Of a stretch of 64,000 nt of DNA, positions 43,717 to 55,180 are shown one piece after another (within the stretch, counting starts at the first letter, position 1; the number at the start of each line of letters is the position of its first letter). This DNA comes from Capitella teleta (Eukaryota > Annelida > Polychaeta > Capitellidae), in the NCBI GenBank assembly GCA_000328365.1, contig KB302014.1:94843-158842 (forward strand). Direction: 5' to 3'. Both the position numbers and the translations under genes were made by a program. The notes beneath the pieces are model-generated. The model saw nothing but the letters and a program-made list of their open reading frames with translations. It searched no databases and was not told the origin of the DNA.

Positions 43717-44775
43717 GACGATTGCCATGTTTAAAACTGTTCGTTCTAAATTCCCAGCGGGATGTTTTATTGCGTGTGTAACATGTGAGTGGTAAAATAT
43801 AGCCTAGCATCTTGTGTCGACGAAAATCGAAACAAAAATAGATCAAGAAATGCCTTGCTCGGAGTTCTTTCTAGTTGTATCAGAGAGGGGTGAAATCAGG
43901 CTATAATTAGGGTTTTGTCATTATTGAGTAACTGTGTATTAGAATATATGTGTGTGTGCGTTTTTGCTTGTTGTTTCTGTTGTACACGGCTCAGCCAATG
44001 TTCTCCAACTGCCAATGATTGCCGTCCTGTATATGCGACTTTTTTTAGGAACGTAACAAGTTCAGACTGGTTCGTTCAACATAATAAATAGGTGGGGAGA
44101 GTAATAATTATAATACATTGAGTGCCGATAATAGAGAATAGAGATCTTCATATTTTGTGCCTTGGTCGAATTACAGTTGTGCCTGCTCAACCAGATTTGG
44201 ATTTCTACCTTGTTCGTCTTGACCTGCAGCACCACAGACTTACAATCTTTACATGTATTGCTTTTGTTTTTATTGTAGCCTCGCGCATCGTTTGTGGCAT
44301 CTGCGTGTATTGCAGGGGTTATGTCATGGAAACTGTGTCGTATGCACGTAGCAATAAAAAGATAAAAAGGTGATTGCATTGTCTCGGATAACATTTATTA
44401 TACATTGGTTTCATTCCACGTATTTCAAGTAGCACTACTAGTATACGTAAGACACGATGAGCGGTTTGGTCGGTTCGTTGGGTCGGCTCTGTTCCAACCA
44501 TTCCGCAAATAATAATGGGCGTGTCAACACGCATCAAACGGTGTCAGTTAAGTCACTATGGAGTAAGTCGATCTTTGTCCAGAATGTCCGCGAAAATACG
44601 TATATGGGATTCGAGTGTCATGCGGCTAAAATAATTATGAGGTATAATTATATGGATGTGGGCCGACACTTAATAAATCCTGGCTTGGTGATTCGTTGTG
44701 GTGCTTTTGCTTATCCCACACTTTTATGCAACCAACTGAGCTCGGATGCCCAACCTTCATCCATTAACTTAGTAT
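43717..44775. other. Cyclase 3' flank
   Basis: Likely 3' UTR of the cyclase, with AATAAA at 44083-44088 and 44353-44358 as candidate poly(A) signals, then intergenic sequence to the GPCR remnant. No other gene seen. Confidence 0.5.
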
Positions 44776-44794
44776 TCATGGTGTATACGCAACA

Positions 44795-44865
44795 CCATTG
44801 TAAACCATTGTAAACCATTGTAAACCATTGTAAACCATTGTAAACCATTGTAAACCATTGTAAAC
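44795..44865. repeat. 10-bp tandem repeat within GPCR TM7 codons
   Basis: Seven copies of a decamer (TA AACCATTG on plus; TTTACAATGG on minus) expand the codons of the conserved VYNG motif at the end of TM7. Six extra units equal 60 bp, so the frame is restored and 20 residues (VYNGLQWFTM twice) are added before a stop at 44776-44778. Confidence 0.9.
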
Positions 44866-45577
44866 ACCGCCCAAGTTGGTCACCACAGAAGTTATAATGT
44901 ACAGTTCTAAGGCAAGTGGACAGGCGAGTGACCACAAAGCCCCGACAACGAATGGCCAATACTGGAAGAGGAAAGTGGCCACGAAGAACATCATTAGTTT
45001 CGCCGCTTTGTGGTACTTGCAGTTGTGCGATGTTATTTTGCTGGTTGCTTTCCTGATTCGGTAGTAAATTGCTCCGTAGCACCCTGCATTTGCTACAAAC
45101 ACTAGCACCATATCCGAAAGACTGATTGTACCTTTGGTCCGTACCATGGCCGCATAGCATACAGGCACCTACAAGGAATGTGTATATGAATAATGGCGTG
45201 TTCTTGCGGTTATAGTAACAGCAAAAGTTGAGGGACAGCAAAAAGCAAAATTTGCTTCACTGCACCACTACGAAACCAGTACTCGCACGTGCAGTTAATT
45301 ACTACTGGGTCAACCACGTCAGTTTTAGAATTTGGGATTCTATTCTCATGTGATTTTCTAGTTCAGTACCTTATGGGTCTAAATACCTCAAAGGTGTGGT
45401 AAACTTCGATCCTGTTTTACTGATTATTTATCCGTGCAGTTGAAGAATAGAAATAGAACAAAACTTAGCATTCGAAAGAAAATAAGTGCGTCTATCATTT
45501 TGCTGTTTTGATACCCGAGATTTAATTTAATTTTATCAGCGGGGTGTGTTCCCTTCTTTTGCCTTTGACAGTCCGTC

Positions 45578-45591
45578 GTTACCATAGCAAC
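45578..45591. promoter_or_regulatory. X-box (RFX) site
   Basis: GTTACCATAGCAAC, a near-perfect RFX X-box, lies in the gap between the TM4 and TM5 parts of the GPCR remnant. No gene start is recognised beside it. Confidence 0.35.
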
Positions 45592-46754
45592 CACACTTCC
45601 GCTGAAAGTGCTATGTCAATTTCGAATGCAAAGTTCTTCTTTTGAGTTTTATTTTATAACCAGAATGCTATTATCCTGGGTATAAAGCCTCGGAAATAAT
45701 TGAGATGGCTAAATATATACATGTAGAATATGCACAGGATATAATAGCACTGGTGCATGTGGTGATAGGTGGAAATATAGGTTTTACACATGTATATAGA
45801 ATTTTACTTTGCTTGCATCTTCATTCTTTTACCTGTTACTTGCATTTCATTGAATTACTTCAAAGTACACCATAAGAGCCGCGAGTGTATAATTCTTCCA
45901 GCAGTTCTGATAAAAGAAATATCGTCTCTTCACGTTCTGAGCTATTCTGCCTGAATAAGAGAGTAGTATTTCAATAGCTGTTCTTGAGTTTCATCCATAG
46001 CTGACAGATCTCTTCACAATTGTGTCTCTTTTGATTCATAAAAGCCGATATATAACATCGGTCTAAAGAGGTTCCGAAATGAACATAATATGTCGTCTAT
46101 AGGTACCAGTAATCATAAATTGGATTGGAGATTCCCGGGAAGCATGCGATGGGCCTCAATCACGAATACATCACAGATTTGAAATAAGACAAGTTAAAGA
46201 GCAAACTGACCAGCTACCCGTATGGCCGAGGAAGAGAACCGCCACCCCAACGAACCCAATGGTGGCAGGAACGGCGAGGGTGGCTGCAAACAGCTTCCAG
46301 ACTCGTTCGCCCAAGTTGAGTCTCTTCTCGAGGACATTAACCATGCACATATAGCATTGACTGACGTTTCAGAGAACGATCTAAACGTGCTATCCCGAAA
46401 ACTTGCACAAAGAAGGCAAATGCACGGAGTCCAGGTGGTTGTCAAACACTGCTTACATGTAGCCATGGTCAAATTCATGAGATACGCTGAAAGCAAGGTC
46501 ATAGAAAGCGCAAGATAGACCACTAATCTTTCTCCTATTGGTCGGTTGCGAAGTGGTGTCTTTAATGTGAAGTAGAAGATATAGATGAGTATAGATAAAG
46601 AAACAAAGACGCTGAATGACAAGGAAATGATCCATGCGATGTGTAGAATATAAAAGTTGAGTCCTGGCAGCCCAAGCACTGGAGGCTCTGAAGCACTCGT
46701 TGCGCATTTGTGTGGCAATTGAAGCAGTGGGAATACGTGAAAAAACCCCTCCAT

Positions 46755-49700
46755 GTTCTAATAAGCGCATTGCGAACACATAATGTATTTTTATTATTCT
46801 CGAATGTACATGTACTCCGGCCACTATTATATCCTCCACTCATCAATATCCAATTCACTCTCACTGTTTTCTCAAATTTATCATCTCAATAAAAACCAAA
46901 TTGCTTCAACGGAACCTTCCCATAAACAAATATGATCAGGATATTACAAACGCAAATTTATTTGAGGATTTACTGTACACGAGAAATACGTATACATACG
47001 AAATAAAGTTTGTAAGTAAAAATGAAATTATTTGCCTTGAACTCAATTTGTGTATACATGTACTCTATTATATATAATTATAAGCACATTTTCATGCTTT
47101 TCGATTTTGCTCCATTGTTTCTGTTCATTTCGTCTCTTTTTGTGTGTGTACGTATGTTGTATTATCCGAAATAAACTATTGTTATAGCAATAAATGACAG
47201 GATAACCGACTGTCGAGGCCTCAAGAGCTCATGTGAACTACCAACGGCTCTAACACCAAGGCAGGACAGAGAAGAGAGCGGCCAAAGAGGTGAGTGGGCT
47301 ATCCTATATCCAAGGGCTCGTACGCTTTTGATCACCTCCCGGTTAAGAAAGCCTCGTGAGCAATCCATGATCCTCCAACATCTCCTCCAATCACGTGCAT
47401 GTCCGCCGGGACAGTCGCTTACAATCCTGCCATCAATGCCCCCCCCCCCCTCAAATCTCAGTAGGATAACACGAGGATTGTGTGCATGGCATGACTTCTG
47501 CATCTTATACGGGGAATAACTGATCCGAATCAGTTATTGCTAATTTGTTGTCATTATTAAACTTTTTTGTAGTAATTGTTATGAGTTGTATATATGAGGT
47601 GTTATATAAAACAGGATGACAATATAGAGATTGGATGAATACATTTATTATAATAAACAAGTTGCCAACACATCCTAAGGTCTTCAACAGCTTCGTCATC
47701 ACCTCCAACTTCAGCTTCAACTTCAGTTTAATTGCGGTACTTTGACATCACGATCATCTATGCCATCGTCACTCATATTGAAGAGTATTGCGCAAGTCGT
47801 GATTAATTTGTATATGGTTCCGACCTTAAGCATCAGTGCAATGCAAACACCTGGAATGAATAAATGGAGTTATCAAAATGTGTTAAAATGTAAAGTTTAG
47901 AGAAGATATATTCTACTCTTGCAATGCATAGGAATACATTAATGCGATTAATGATTAATTTCAAACAATCAGGCATAGCTATTCACCACATACATATAGC
48001 ACGACTCATTGCACCAAATAGTTTGAAACATACAGGCTAACAGTAATTAACACAAACACCATATAACTATGTATATACTTATTTATATATAGCTATATAG
48101 TATCTGTTGCATCCACCTGTTGAAACAAAACATCAATATAATCGAACTTCACCAACACTGTATGTGTCAATATTATGATAATGAATAATATTGTGTGATT
48201 TTGCATGAATGCAACAACCCGCTTTCAAAGATACGTTATGAAGAGCATTTGAACTACGTTGTGAAATACTTTCATTTTCTTTTAGTTTAGATCGATATTA
48301 TACACATAATAAATTTAATTATAGTTAACAGTACTTAACGCTACTTCGCTAGGAATAGCGTTTTTCTCGATTTGATATCGGAGCAAAGCGAGATCTGTGC
48401 ATGTGTTATGAGTTTATGACTTGAAGCTGATGCCTCGTGAGGCGATACTCCTTCATCTCGATCTCGTTCACGTCTTTCAGAGTTCTGCGTGGCAGAAACT
48501 CGCGGGGCCTTCGTCTGTTTCTTGGCACAAACGCGTCCATATCGGCGTTTCAAGATGGCCGATCTACCGCTCATAACTCTTAAGAGCACTTTCGAGTGCG
48601 CATAAAGTTATGATCAGAAATCGCGCATAAGTAGGTTATTAAAACGCACTCGTCATAACTCTGATCTTATAGAATCTGTGGACTTATGAGGAAAATCGCG
48701 CATAACTCTCTTATTAAAACGCACCCCTGATCCAGTATTCCGCGTGGTTTCGGCCGTAAACGACTTCTCCCTTCAACTCGCAGTATTCGTACAGTTGTAA
48801 CCTCACCCTTCTCTCACATCTTGATCAAAAATCCATGGAGCCGCACCTCTCGTTGGCTCTGCTGTTTGTCTTTCAGCGTAGCCGGTACACAAACCTTTCT
48901 GTGATATTATCTGTAAGAAGTTTCCCAATTTTGATAAATAGAAGAACAAGATCCAAAACATAGTTTTATTTGAAATTAACCACAATTAAAACGAGCACAA
49001 AAACGTGGAAAAATAAATGCTGTAATTGCGACAGATGATAATGAAAACCTCGCAAAAATTATTACATTGAAAAAAAAAAAAAAGGAAGTTTAAATTGTAA
49101 AAAAATAGAATTGTGAGCACTTTTTTTGGGGGGGATGCAATGTTTTACGAGCGCTAAAAAGGCTTTTATAGCACGAATAAGATAAGAAGCGCAATATACA
49201 CAATGATATGACCAAAAATGATTGTAAAGGTCATTCACCTTTCATCTGATAATCCAATAACATCATTTTTATATTATGTTTTATCACAAATCCTAAAATT
49301 CATTTTGAAGCAAAAAATAAATTTACGACAGATGTGACCCGAAAAAAAGATATTCAGAACTTGAGTTATCGACAATTCAACTGACCACTCTATTGTAATG
49401 TAAAACTACATGATGAGCCTCCATGGTAACTTAATCGCTAATATGCCAGAAGAAAAAAACCTGCACTGAAAATAACCAAACAGAACAATAAACATTGAGT
49501 GAGCAATAATTATAGTGAAAATATGCAAAATAAGTGCAATGATTAAGACACCATTTTCTTTTCCTTCTACGCAATAAAAGAAAAAAACAATCAAGAAATA
49601 GGATTAAATAATACAGACAGTGAGATCAAGAGAGAGAAAAAAAATTACATAAGTCCTTGAAACCTGCAACATTTGACTAGGAAAAAAAAGGCGGGTTTAT

Positions 49701-49924
49701 TGATGAACAGGAGTTAATTCTGTTGACCAGGTAAATAAATCTTGTAAGCATAATGTACTACAGAAAAATAGATTTAACATCATGGATCCAAATACAGCTG
49801 TATGACAATATTTTACTTGCATAGAATTGATTTAAAGTTTTTCAAAAAAGGAGCCATTGAGACAAAAATCACAAAATTGAAGGAAAAACAGTGAGTATGG
49901 CACAAACAATCGCTCTCTGCATCT
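46755..49924. other. Intergenic, small repeats
   Basis: At 48626-48722 a motif AATCGCGCATAA followed about 10 bases later by TATTAAAACGCAC occurs twice, about 65 bp apart. CAAGATGGCCG at 48551-48561 is a YY1-type site. A C-run lies at about 47441-47450. AATAAA on the minus strand (49696-49701) is a candidate USP30 poly(A) signal. No gene recognised. Confidence 0.4.
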
Positions 49925-52900
49925 TCATATTTTGTCATAGAACAGCATGTACGAAGATGCCGTCATGACCTCGTCCAGCGACGCCCTGCGCACCACCGTA
50001 TCAGACGTGTAGAGCCAGGCGTCAGGAAAGCGCTGACCAATGGCCGAGGGAGCGCGCCTGTACGTCACAAAGTGACCAGAGTCCATGTCTCCCAAGTGCA
50101 CCACGACTGCCACCAAGCGGAAGAGATTCTCGGCAGTGGAGGGAGTCTCCACTCGGTACGCCTGCACCAAGCGCTGGATCTGCTCTGAGTCCGGGGGTGG
50201 CAGGGAGTTGTGGCCGACTGTTAGCGAGCGCTTGGAATGCCAGTTGAACGCCTTGAGCAGGTTCACTGGTCCAGAGTACGGGGGAGAAAGGACAGGGCTA
50301 GGGGTTGGAGGCTGGGATCTGCAAGCAGACCAAAGATGAATTACGAGGGGATATAATCAAGAGAATTGATCTCACAGTTTATTTTTTCCGCCCCTCAGGC
50401 CAGAGAGACTCATATCCAAATCCAAGGAGTTTGGACGCAGGATTTTGCGTGGCTTACGTGTGTACACGTAATCACTCATGTTGAGGAATTCAGGGAAGCG
50501 GACAAACTCTGATTGCTTGGAGGGAAGTCCGTTGTCCAGCCAAACAGTACGCTGAATGTGGATGCACAGGCATTTCGGAAGCTGAGGGATTTCAAACAGA
50601 ATAACCAAGATGAAATCGTGGCAGGGAGCAATCACCTTTCCGAGTGTGATTTTCTTGAAGAACGGGGCGGTGCATTTGGCATCTTTGCCCGGCAGCTGCT
50701 TCTTCTGGCATCCGTCGCAGCTGACTCCTTCAACAGTCTCAGCTGCGATAAAGTGCTTGAGGAGGCGATCCAGAGTCATAACGCTCGGCTGCAAGGTTAA
50801 CCTCAGCACCAGACGACAAACAGAGAGGGTTACTCACGATGTATTTGTCAGGAAACATCAATGAGAGGCTGTCAAAAGTGTCATGCTTTACAGGATACTG
50901 AAATGAAGAGGGCAAATAAGAGCTAACACAAAGAAGGAGACGACAGATACCTTGAACGAGCACTTCTTGCACTGCAGCTGATTGGCCAGAAGACCCCTGA
51001 ACGGGTGGTCGTTATCACGAGAGGGCAGAACAGGCAGACGCAGGTTGCCACGGTTCCTGGTGGAGGGTGACCCCTGGATGATGGGGTCAAAGTTCTGAAG
51101 AAAAAAAAATGGTACAGGAAGGAAGACTAACACACGATAAACTCACATCAAGCTGACGGACATCTTGTAGAGACATCGGAGAAGAGAAAGGTCTCGCTTC
51201 CTCATCCAGGGTTTCCGTGATGACGTGAAACAGCTCATGAGCATCCTGGTAGGAGAGGGAATCATGAGATGAAGCAAGAGGGAGAGTGACCTGACCTGCT
51301 CCTCGGAGGAAATAACCCATCGCCTCTGCTGCAGGGCGCTGATCACACCCCCGGCCTCATATTCATCCGCATGCTCAAAACTGTCATTATTCAGAACTGC
51401 AAACGCAAGATGCTGAGAGCGTTGCGAGGAGGGCAGGGCCACTCACCGCGCACAACTTGCAGGAGTGTTGAGGCCATGAATCTGCCGTACGCCTCCTTCT
51501 GTTTGCTCACGAAATCACTGAGCCATTGGTTGACTGTGCTGCACGGAGCCAGTGCTTGCAGCAGTGCGTTCAGAAAGCAGGTGTTGCCTCGATTCACCAA
51601 ACCGGGACATGTTCCTGCCAAAAGAAACGGTTGCATCACAACAGTTGAGGAGCACAAAAATAATGCAGGGGACTCGCAAATAACTGCATCAAGATGAGTA
51701 GATGAACATTTGCTGGAGTTGTTTTCGTAGAGATTACCACAGGAAATATCTCGACTTGAGGCAGACGAAGCTAATAACTGATAACATCAAAGTAAACAGA
51801 CGGAGTTTGTGTTCACAATCGTGTAAAATACGCTCAGGGAAGGAGTACGAAACACAGGTGCATCAGGGGGAAAGGTGAGTTGGAAGTGATATAATATGCA
51901 GCACACTATTTTAAACAACAAAAAATTATTACATGAATGTACAATAAAACTTCTTTTAGAGCGTCCTAAATATCTCAGCCGTATCCGACTTTGAATATTG
52001 GTTGAATATTGCTTTGGATTTTCATCCCGCATGTGATAGCATAACCCAAACTATGACCCATTGTAATTAATAAATGCCTTCCATTGGCTACACCTGTAAA
52101 CACAGAATCTCGTGAAAACTATTAATAGGAAGCTCTGTTCCCACTCTTTACATTGATACCTTTTATTGAATAATCGCATTACGAATATGTACCCATACTA
52201 AGTGTTAAAACGACCACTAAATCACTAATTAACTCTTTATCCTCGTTAAAATAATTCATGATGACCACTTTCACAACAGGTCAAACAGGGAGTCAATTAG
52301 AATTGAAATTAAACCAGTTTATAGTTTTGAAATGCACATTATTGTTGTCGCACTTTGAAGTTAGGATGTCGATCCACTAGAATACAGTGAAACCCAAAAA
52401 TTGAAATGTTTTCGTCTCGGGCGATTTTATTTATTTATCTCTCTTACTCTCAGTGCGACTTTAGACTGATTTTGTCGTGGCGAGTCACATATAAACATGA
52501 AAAGGTGTGAATTGCTGAATGAGGAATTGGTCAAATTCCAAAGTTTTAAATTTTCGTACTATACTAACTATAGTACCTGACCTTCATTAATTCATAACCT
52601 TTTTTTATTTATTCTATTTAGTGATGGATGAATATTAAAAGTGTTCGAACAGTCAGAGCTGAAACTTCGAGCAGTCAATATTCGTTGAAGCCGAATACGG
52701 AGCCGAATATAAACCCACTCCATTGCTGCGATACTAGTACCTTCATTATATCTGCTGATGAACTCAATCATTTAACACTCCTTCAGGCAGCTGACCAATT
52801 AGGAGCCAAGTGATTGGTAACGTTTGGCCATGAGCGTCGATTGGCGATTTGGCGTGCCCTCTTAAAGACAATAACTTCAACGGAATTAACAATAGTGGAC

Positions 52901-54855
52901 CCAGTGATAATCCAACGATAAAGCCATAAGCCCCTTTAAGCAAACAACGGATAAAAAAGTTGTGCTCTCAATAGTCAGATGTTTGTATGGTCATCACTTT
53001 TAATTCTCTAAAGTAGGCATCCCTGCCAAATATTGTTAAAGTGTTTCATTTATTTAAATTAAAAGTTCAATCGTGCAAGTTTGTTAATCTGATTAGAAGT
53101 TTGGACAATGTTAGGGGAGATTTAAAGCATCGTTTATTGATTCCTATCCATTGTTACACATTCAGGCAAGTAATTACTGAGTAATGCAAGCTACACAGGC
53201 AAGTCAACAGAGTGACATGGAGAGTCTAAGTCTTTACGATTTAAAATGGCCACGTGAACAATTTTTAGCTCTCCTAAAATGCCATAGACGAGCAATTTGC
53301 TCAGCTAAACACAATTAATCAAAATTAAGTAACTATTACTAAGTTATCAAGGCCCTTTTTATGTTTGCTACTTTTCTTTGCTTTATATCTCAAATCAGTC
53401 ATGAATGAAATGTAGATTCAAATCAAACTGATTTTTTAAAGAATTTTATGGATATGGAGGTGCTGACATTTGCCTGATCAGGTTGATGACCAGATTCAGA
53501 TTTAGGATTGGTCAATTTCTCTAACTCCAGAGCCACTGTATGGGCCATACCAGTAATGTGACGTGAAAGAGCATGCTTCTTGGTGCCACTTCCAATACTT
53601 CAACTTCTTTTACAATCGTTAATGCTTGCTGCATTAACTTTTAGCGCCGTCGTAAAGTGAAACTGAAACCAATGCTGTCACTTCGAGTTCGCATAATTTA
53701 TTTTCCCTGGGCGCCGATCGGACTCGGCCTCTCATGCATAAAACATTGGCTTCCATATAAGGCGATCGGAAATCTTGATTTGAGGCAGACCACATCCGAA
53801 GACAAACGCGGGAAAAACGAAATCTCTTAATAAAGACTTTGGCAATCTTCGGCAACACTCGGAGGAGACTCAACATGCGATCTCTCGCGAACGTAAACAA
53901 GAGAATATCTTAGCCGAGCAACTTTTTGCTCTCGTGAATCAATTTTGCTTATGCAAATTGCTCGCGTGAAAACGAATAGACTGGAGTCTACTTTATACTA
54001 GGGCTGGGCGAATATCCGTATCCGTGATCTGTCGGATATTGGGTGTGCTCAGTACTAACCATTATCCATGTTTCAGCACGGATATTTAACACAGATAGTG
54101 TAAAATTGAAGTGTCCGTATCGAGTGCACTGTGAGCATAGCACACAGCCATTCCGCACACAAACGCTGCACACTGAAGCTGAGCGATGTCAATTACAAAA
54201 TTACACGATGTCAACAATGCGCTAATTCTGCTTTATTTTACATAAACACAATTATAAGCCCTTGAATCTCTTCAGTCATCATGCTGAAATCAGTCACCAG
54301 TTGTGAGTAATTTACTCGGATTTTCGCTAATAAGCTAATCAAGGACTAAGTTTTCATTATTTATGCATATTTAGGTAGCGCGCGATACTTAATATATCAA
54401 AAACGAGACCCCTTCCTAAATTTTTGTAGCTATCATCCCCAGATTATGGCTATAGAATGGAGCTAGCTAGAAATATAACGTAGAAATTTCTTGTCACATG
54501 ACAATTGGGCGAGACATCGTCCAAAGTCTGATAAAGCGTTTCTCATTTAACGCCTGTCTGCAGTCTGGTCCAATAATTTCTCAGGTTTTGACGTCACGGT
54601 CCAAGTGGAAGTTGAAAAAAAACCTCGCCAATGATGTAATGATCATGAGAATGAGTGAGAATACAGCTAACTCAAGTCAGTGACTCAGTCACTGTGACTG
54701 TCAGTGACTATGACTATGAGTATGATATAAGTGACTATCTTACCCTTCCGTCTGCTCTTTTTTTTTGTATTATCTGGACCCCACAGAACATACACGCCAG
54801 CGACAACAGCAGCAACTCCACTAAGTATAGCTATGGCTTTATTTTCGAGGATCAT
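49925..54855 (-). CDS. USP30: USP30, mitochondrial outer-membrane deubiquitinase
   Basis: Ubiquitin-specific protease that in animals removes ubiquitin from outer-membrane proteins and opposes PINK1/Parkin mitophagy. Nine exons join in phase to 478 residues (human 517): 54744-54855, 51447-51614, 51296-51396, 51147-51245, 50951-51094, 50838-50897, 50636-50788, 50376-50581, 49925-50318. Exon 1 carries the membrane anchor (about 7-26, ending VAGVYVLWGP, as in human YVIWGP) and the basic KKKSRRK linker. The Cys box GLVNRGNTCFLNALLQ gives Cys50; His430 is in GDMDSGHFVTYRR; Ser453 in WLYTSDTVVRRAS replaces the usual Asp, the C-H-S triad special to USP30. Zinc pairs CKKC and CDGC are present. Intron 1 is 3.1 kb, the others 49-57 bp. 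Start chosen from the anchor; only nine unrelated bases separate it from upstream stops. Confidence 0.95.
51615..54743 (-). other. Long first intron of USP30
   Basis: Donor GTAAGATAG and acceptor TTCTTTTGGCAG are clear. Inside are short frames only (for example 53634-53900, minus) with no recognised motif. A direct 10-mer cluster of GTGACT at 54675-54735 lies next to the donor side. Confidence 0.6.
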
Positions 54856-55180
54856 GATTCACGTTAAATTCGTCAAAATCAAGAAAGAAATGACTTAGAA
54901 CGCATTTTCGTCAGCATCCATTTGACCGGAAGTGCATCGGTCCAGTCTATTATGTCTTTATGAGCGCATGTACGCAGGAAGCTAATAAATAATTATTAAG
55001 GTACATTTATACTGAAAGAAGATATATTATTTAATCCAAAAAAGCATATTTGGAATTTGCGATAATAATGATGGATTATGTAATAACAATTTCCGTTGTA
55101 TCAGTATAGAAATGTGAAGATTTCGAGGAATGCCCCACCCCTATTTGCTATAATAGACTCGTCCATTCTAGAATCTAGGT
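54856..55180. promoter_or_regulatory. Bidirectional promoter, USP30 / MAPKAPK5
   Basis: Only 325 bp separates the USP30 ATG (minus) from the proposed MAPKAPK5 ATG (plus). A perfect ETS site ACCGGAAGTG is at 54925-54934, about 70 bp upstream of the USP30 start. GABPA/NRF-2 uses this site at many bidirectional and mitochondrial-gene promoters. No TATA box. If MAPKAPK5 starts further down, the interval is larger. Confidence 0.55.

Larger units (their letters stand above)
44776..46754 (-). pseudogene. Git3/cAMP-receptor-like GPCR, decayed
   Basis: Minus-strand pieces cover a seven-helix receptor. TM1 reads FYILHIAWIISLSFSVFVSL; then RPIGERLVVYLAL and, in another frame, DLAFSVSHEFDHGYM (TM2); FAFFVQVFGIAR (TM3); VLEKRLNLGERVWKLF and a TM4 helix; TM5 MVLVFVANAGCYGAIYYRI; TM6 YHKAAKLMMFFVATFLFQYW; TM7 VVTNLGGVYNG. 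This resembles invertebrate receptors near the Git3/Dictyostelium cAMP-receptor group. Frame changes occur near 46500, 46430, 46382, 46335 and 45122, with a TAA at 46453-46455 unless that is a donor. Motif halves sit side by side in different frames, which introns cannot explain. About 1 kb separates TM4 from TM5, probably an old intron. The adjacent cyclase and USP30 genes are error-free, so poor sequence is unlikely. Confidence 0.7.

Noticed and set aside
46222-46518. 98-codon plus frame
   Set aside because: Antisense of the GPCR remnant, whose minus-strand motifs are specific.
47155-47414. Solo LTR (TG...CA ends, AATAAA near one end)
   Set aside because: No flanking target duplication and the polyadenylation signal is in the wrong place for either orientation.
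51371-51697. 108-codon plus frame and similar
   Set aside because: Antisense of USP30 exons.
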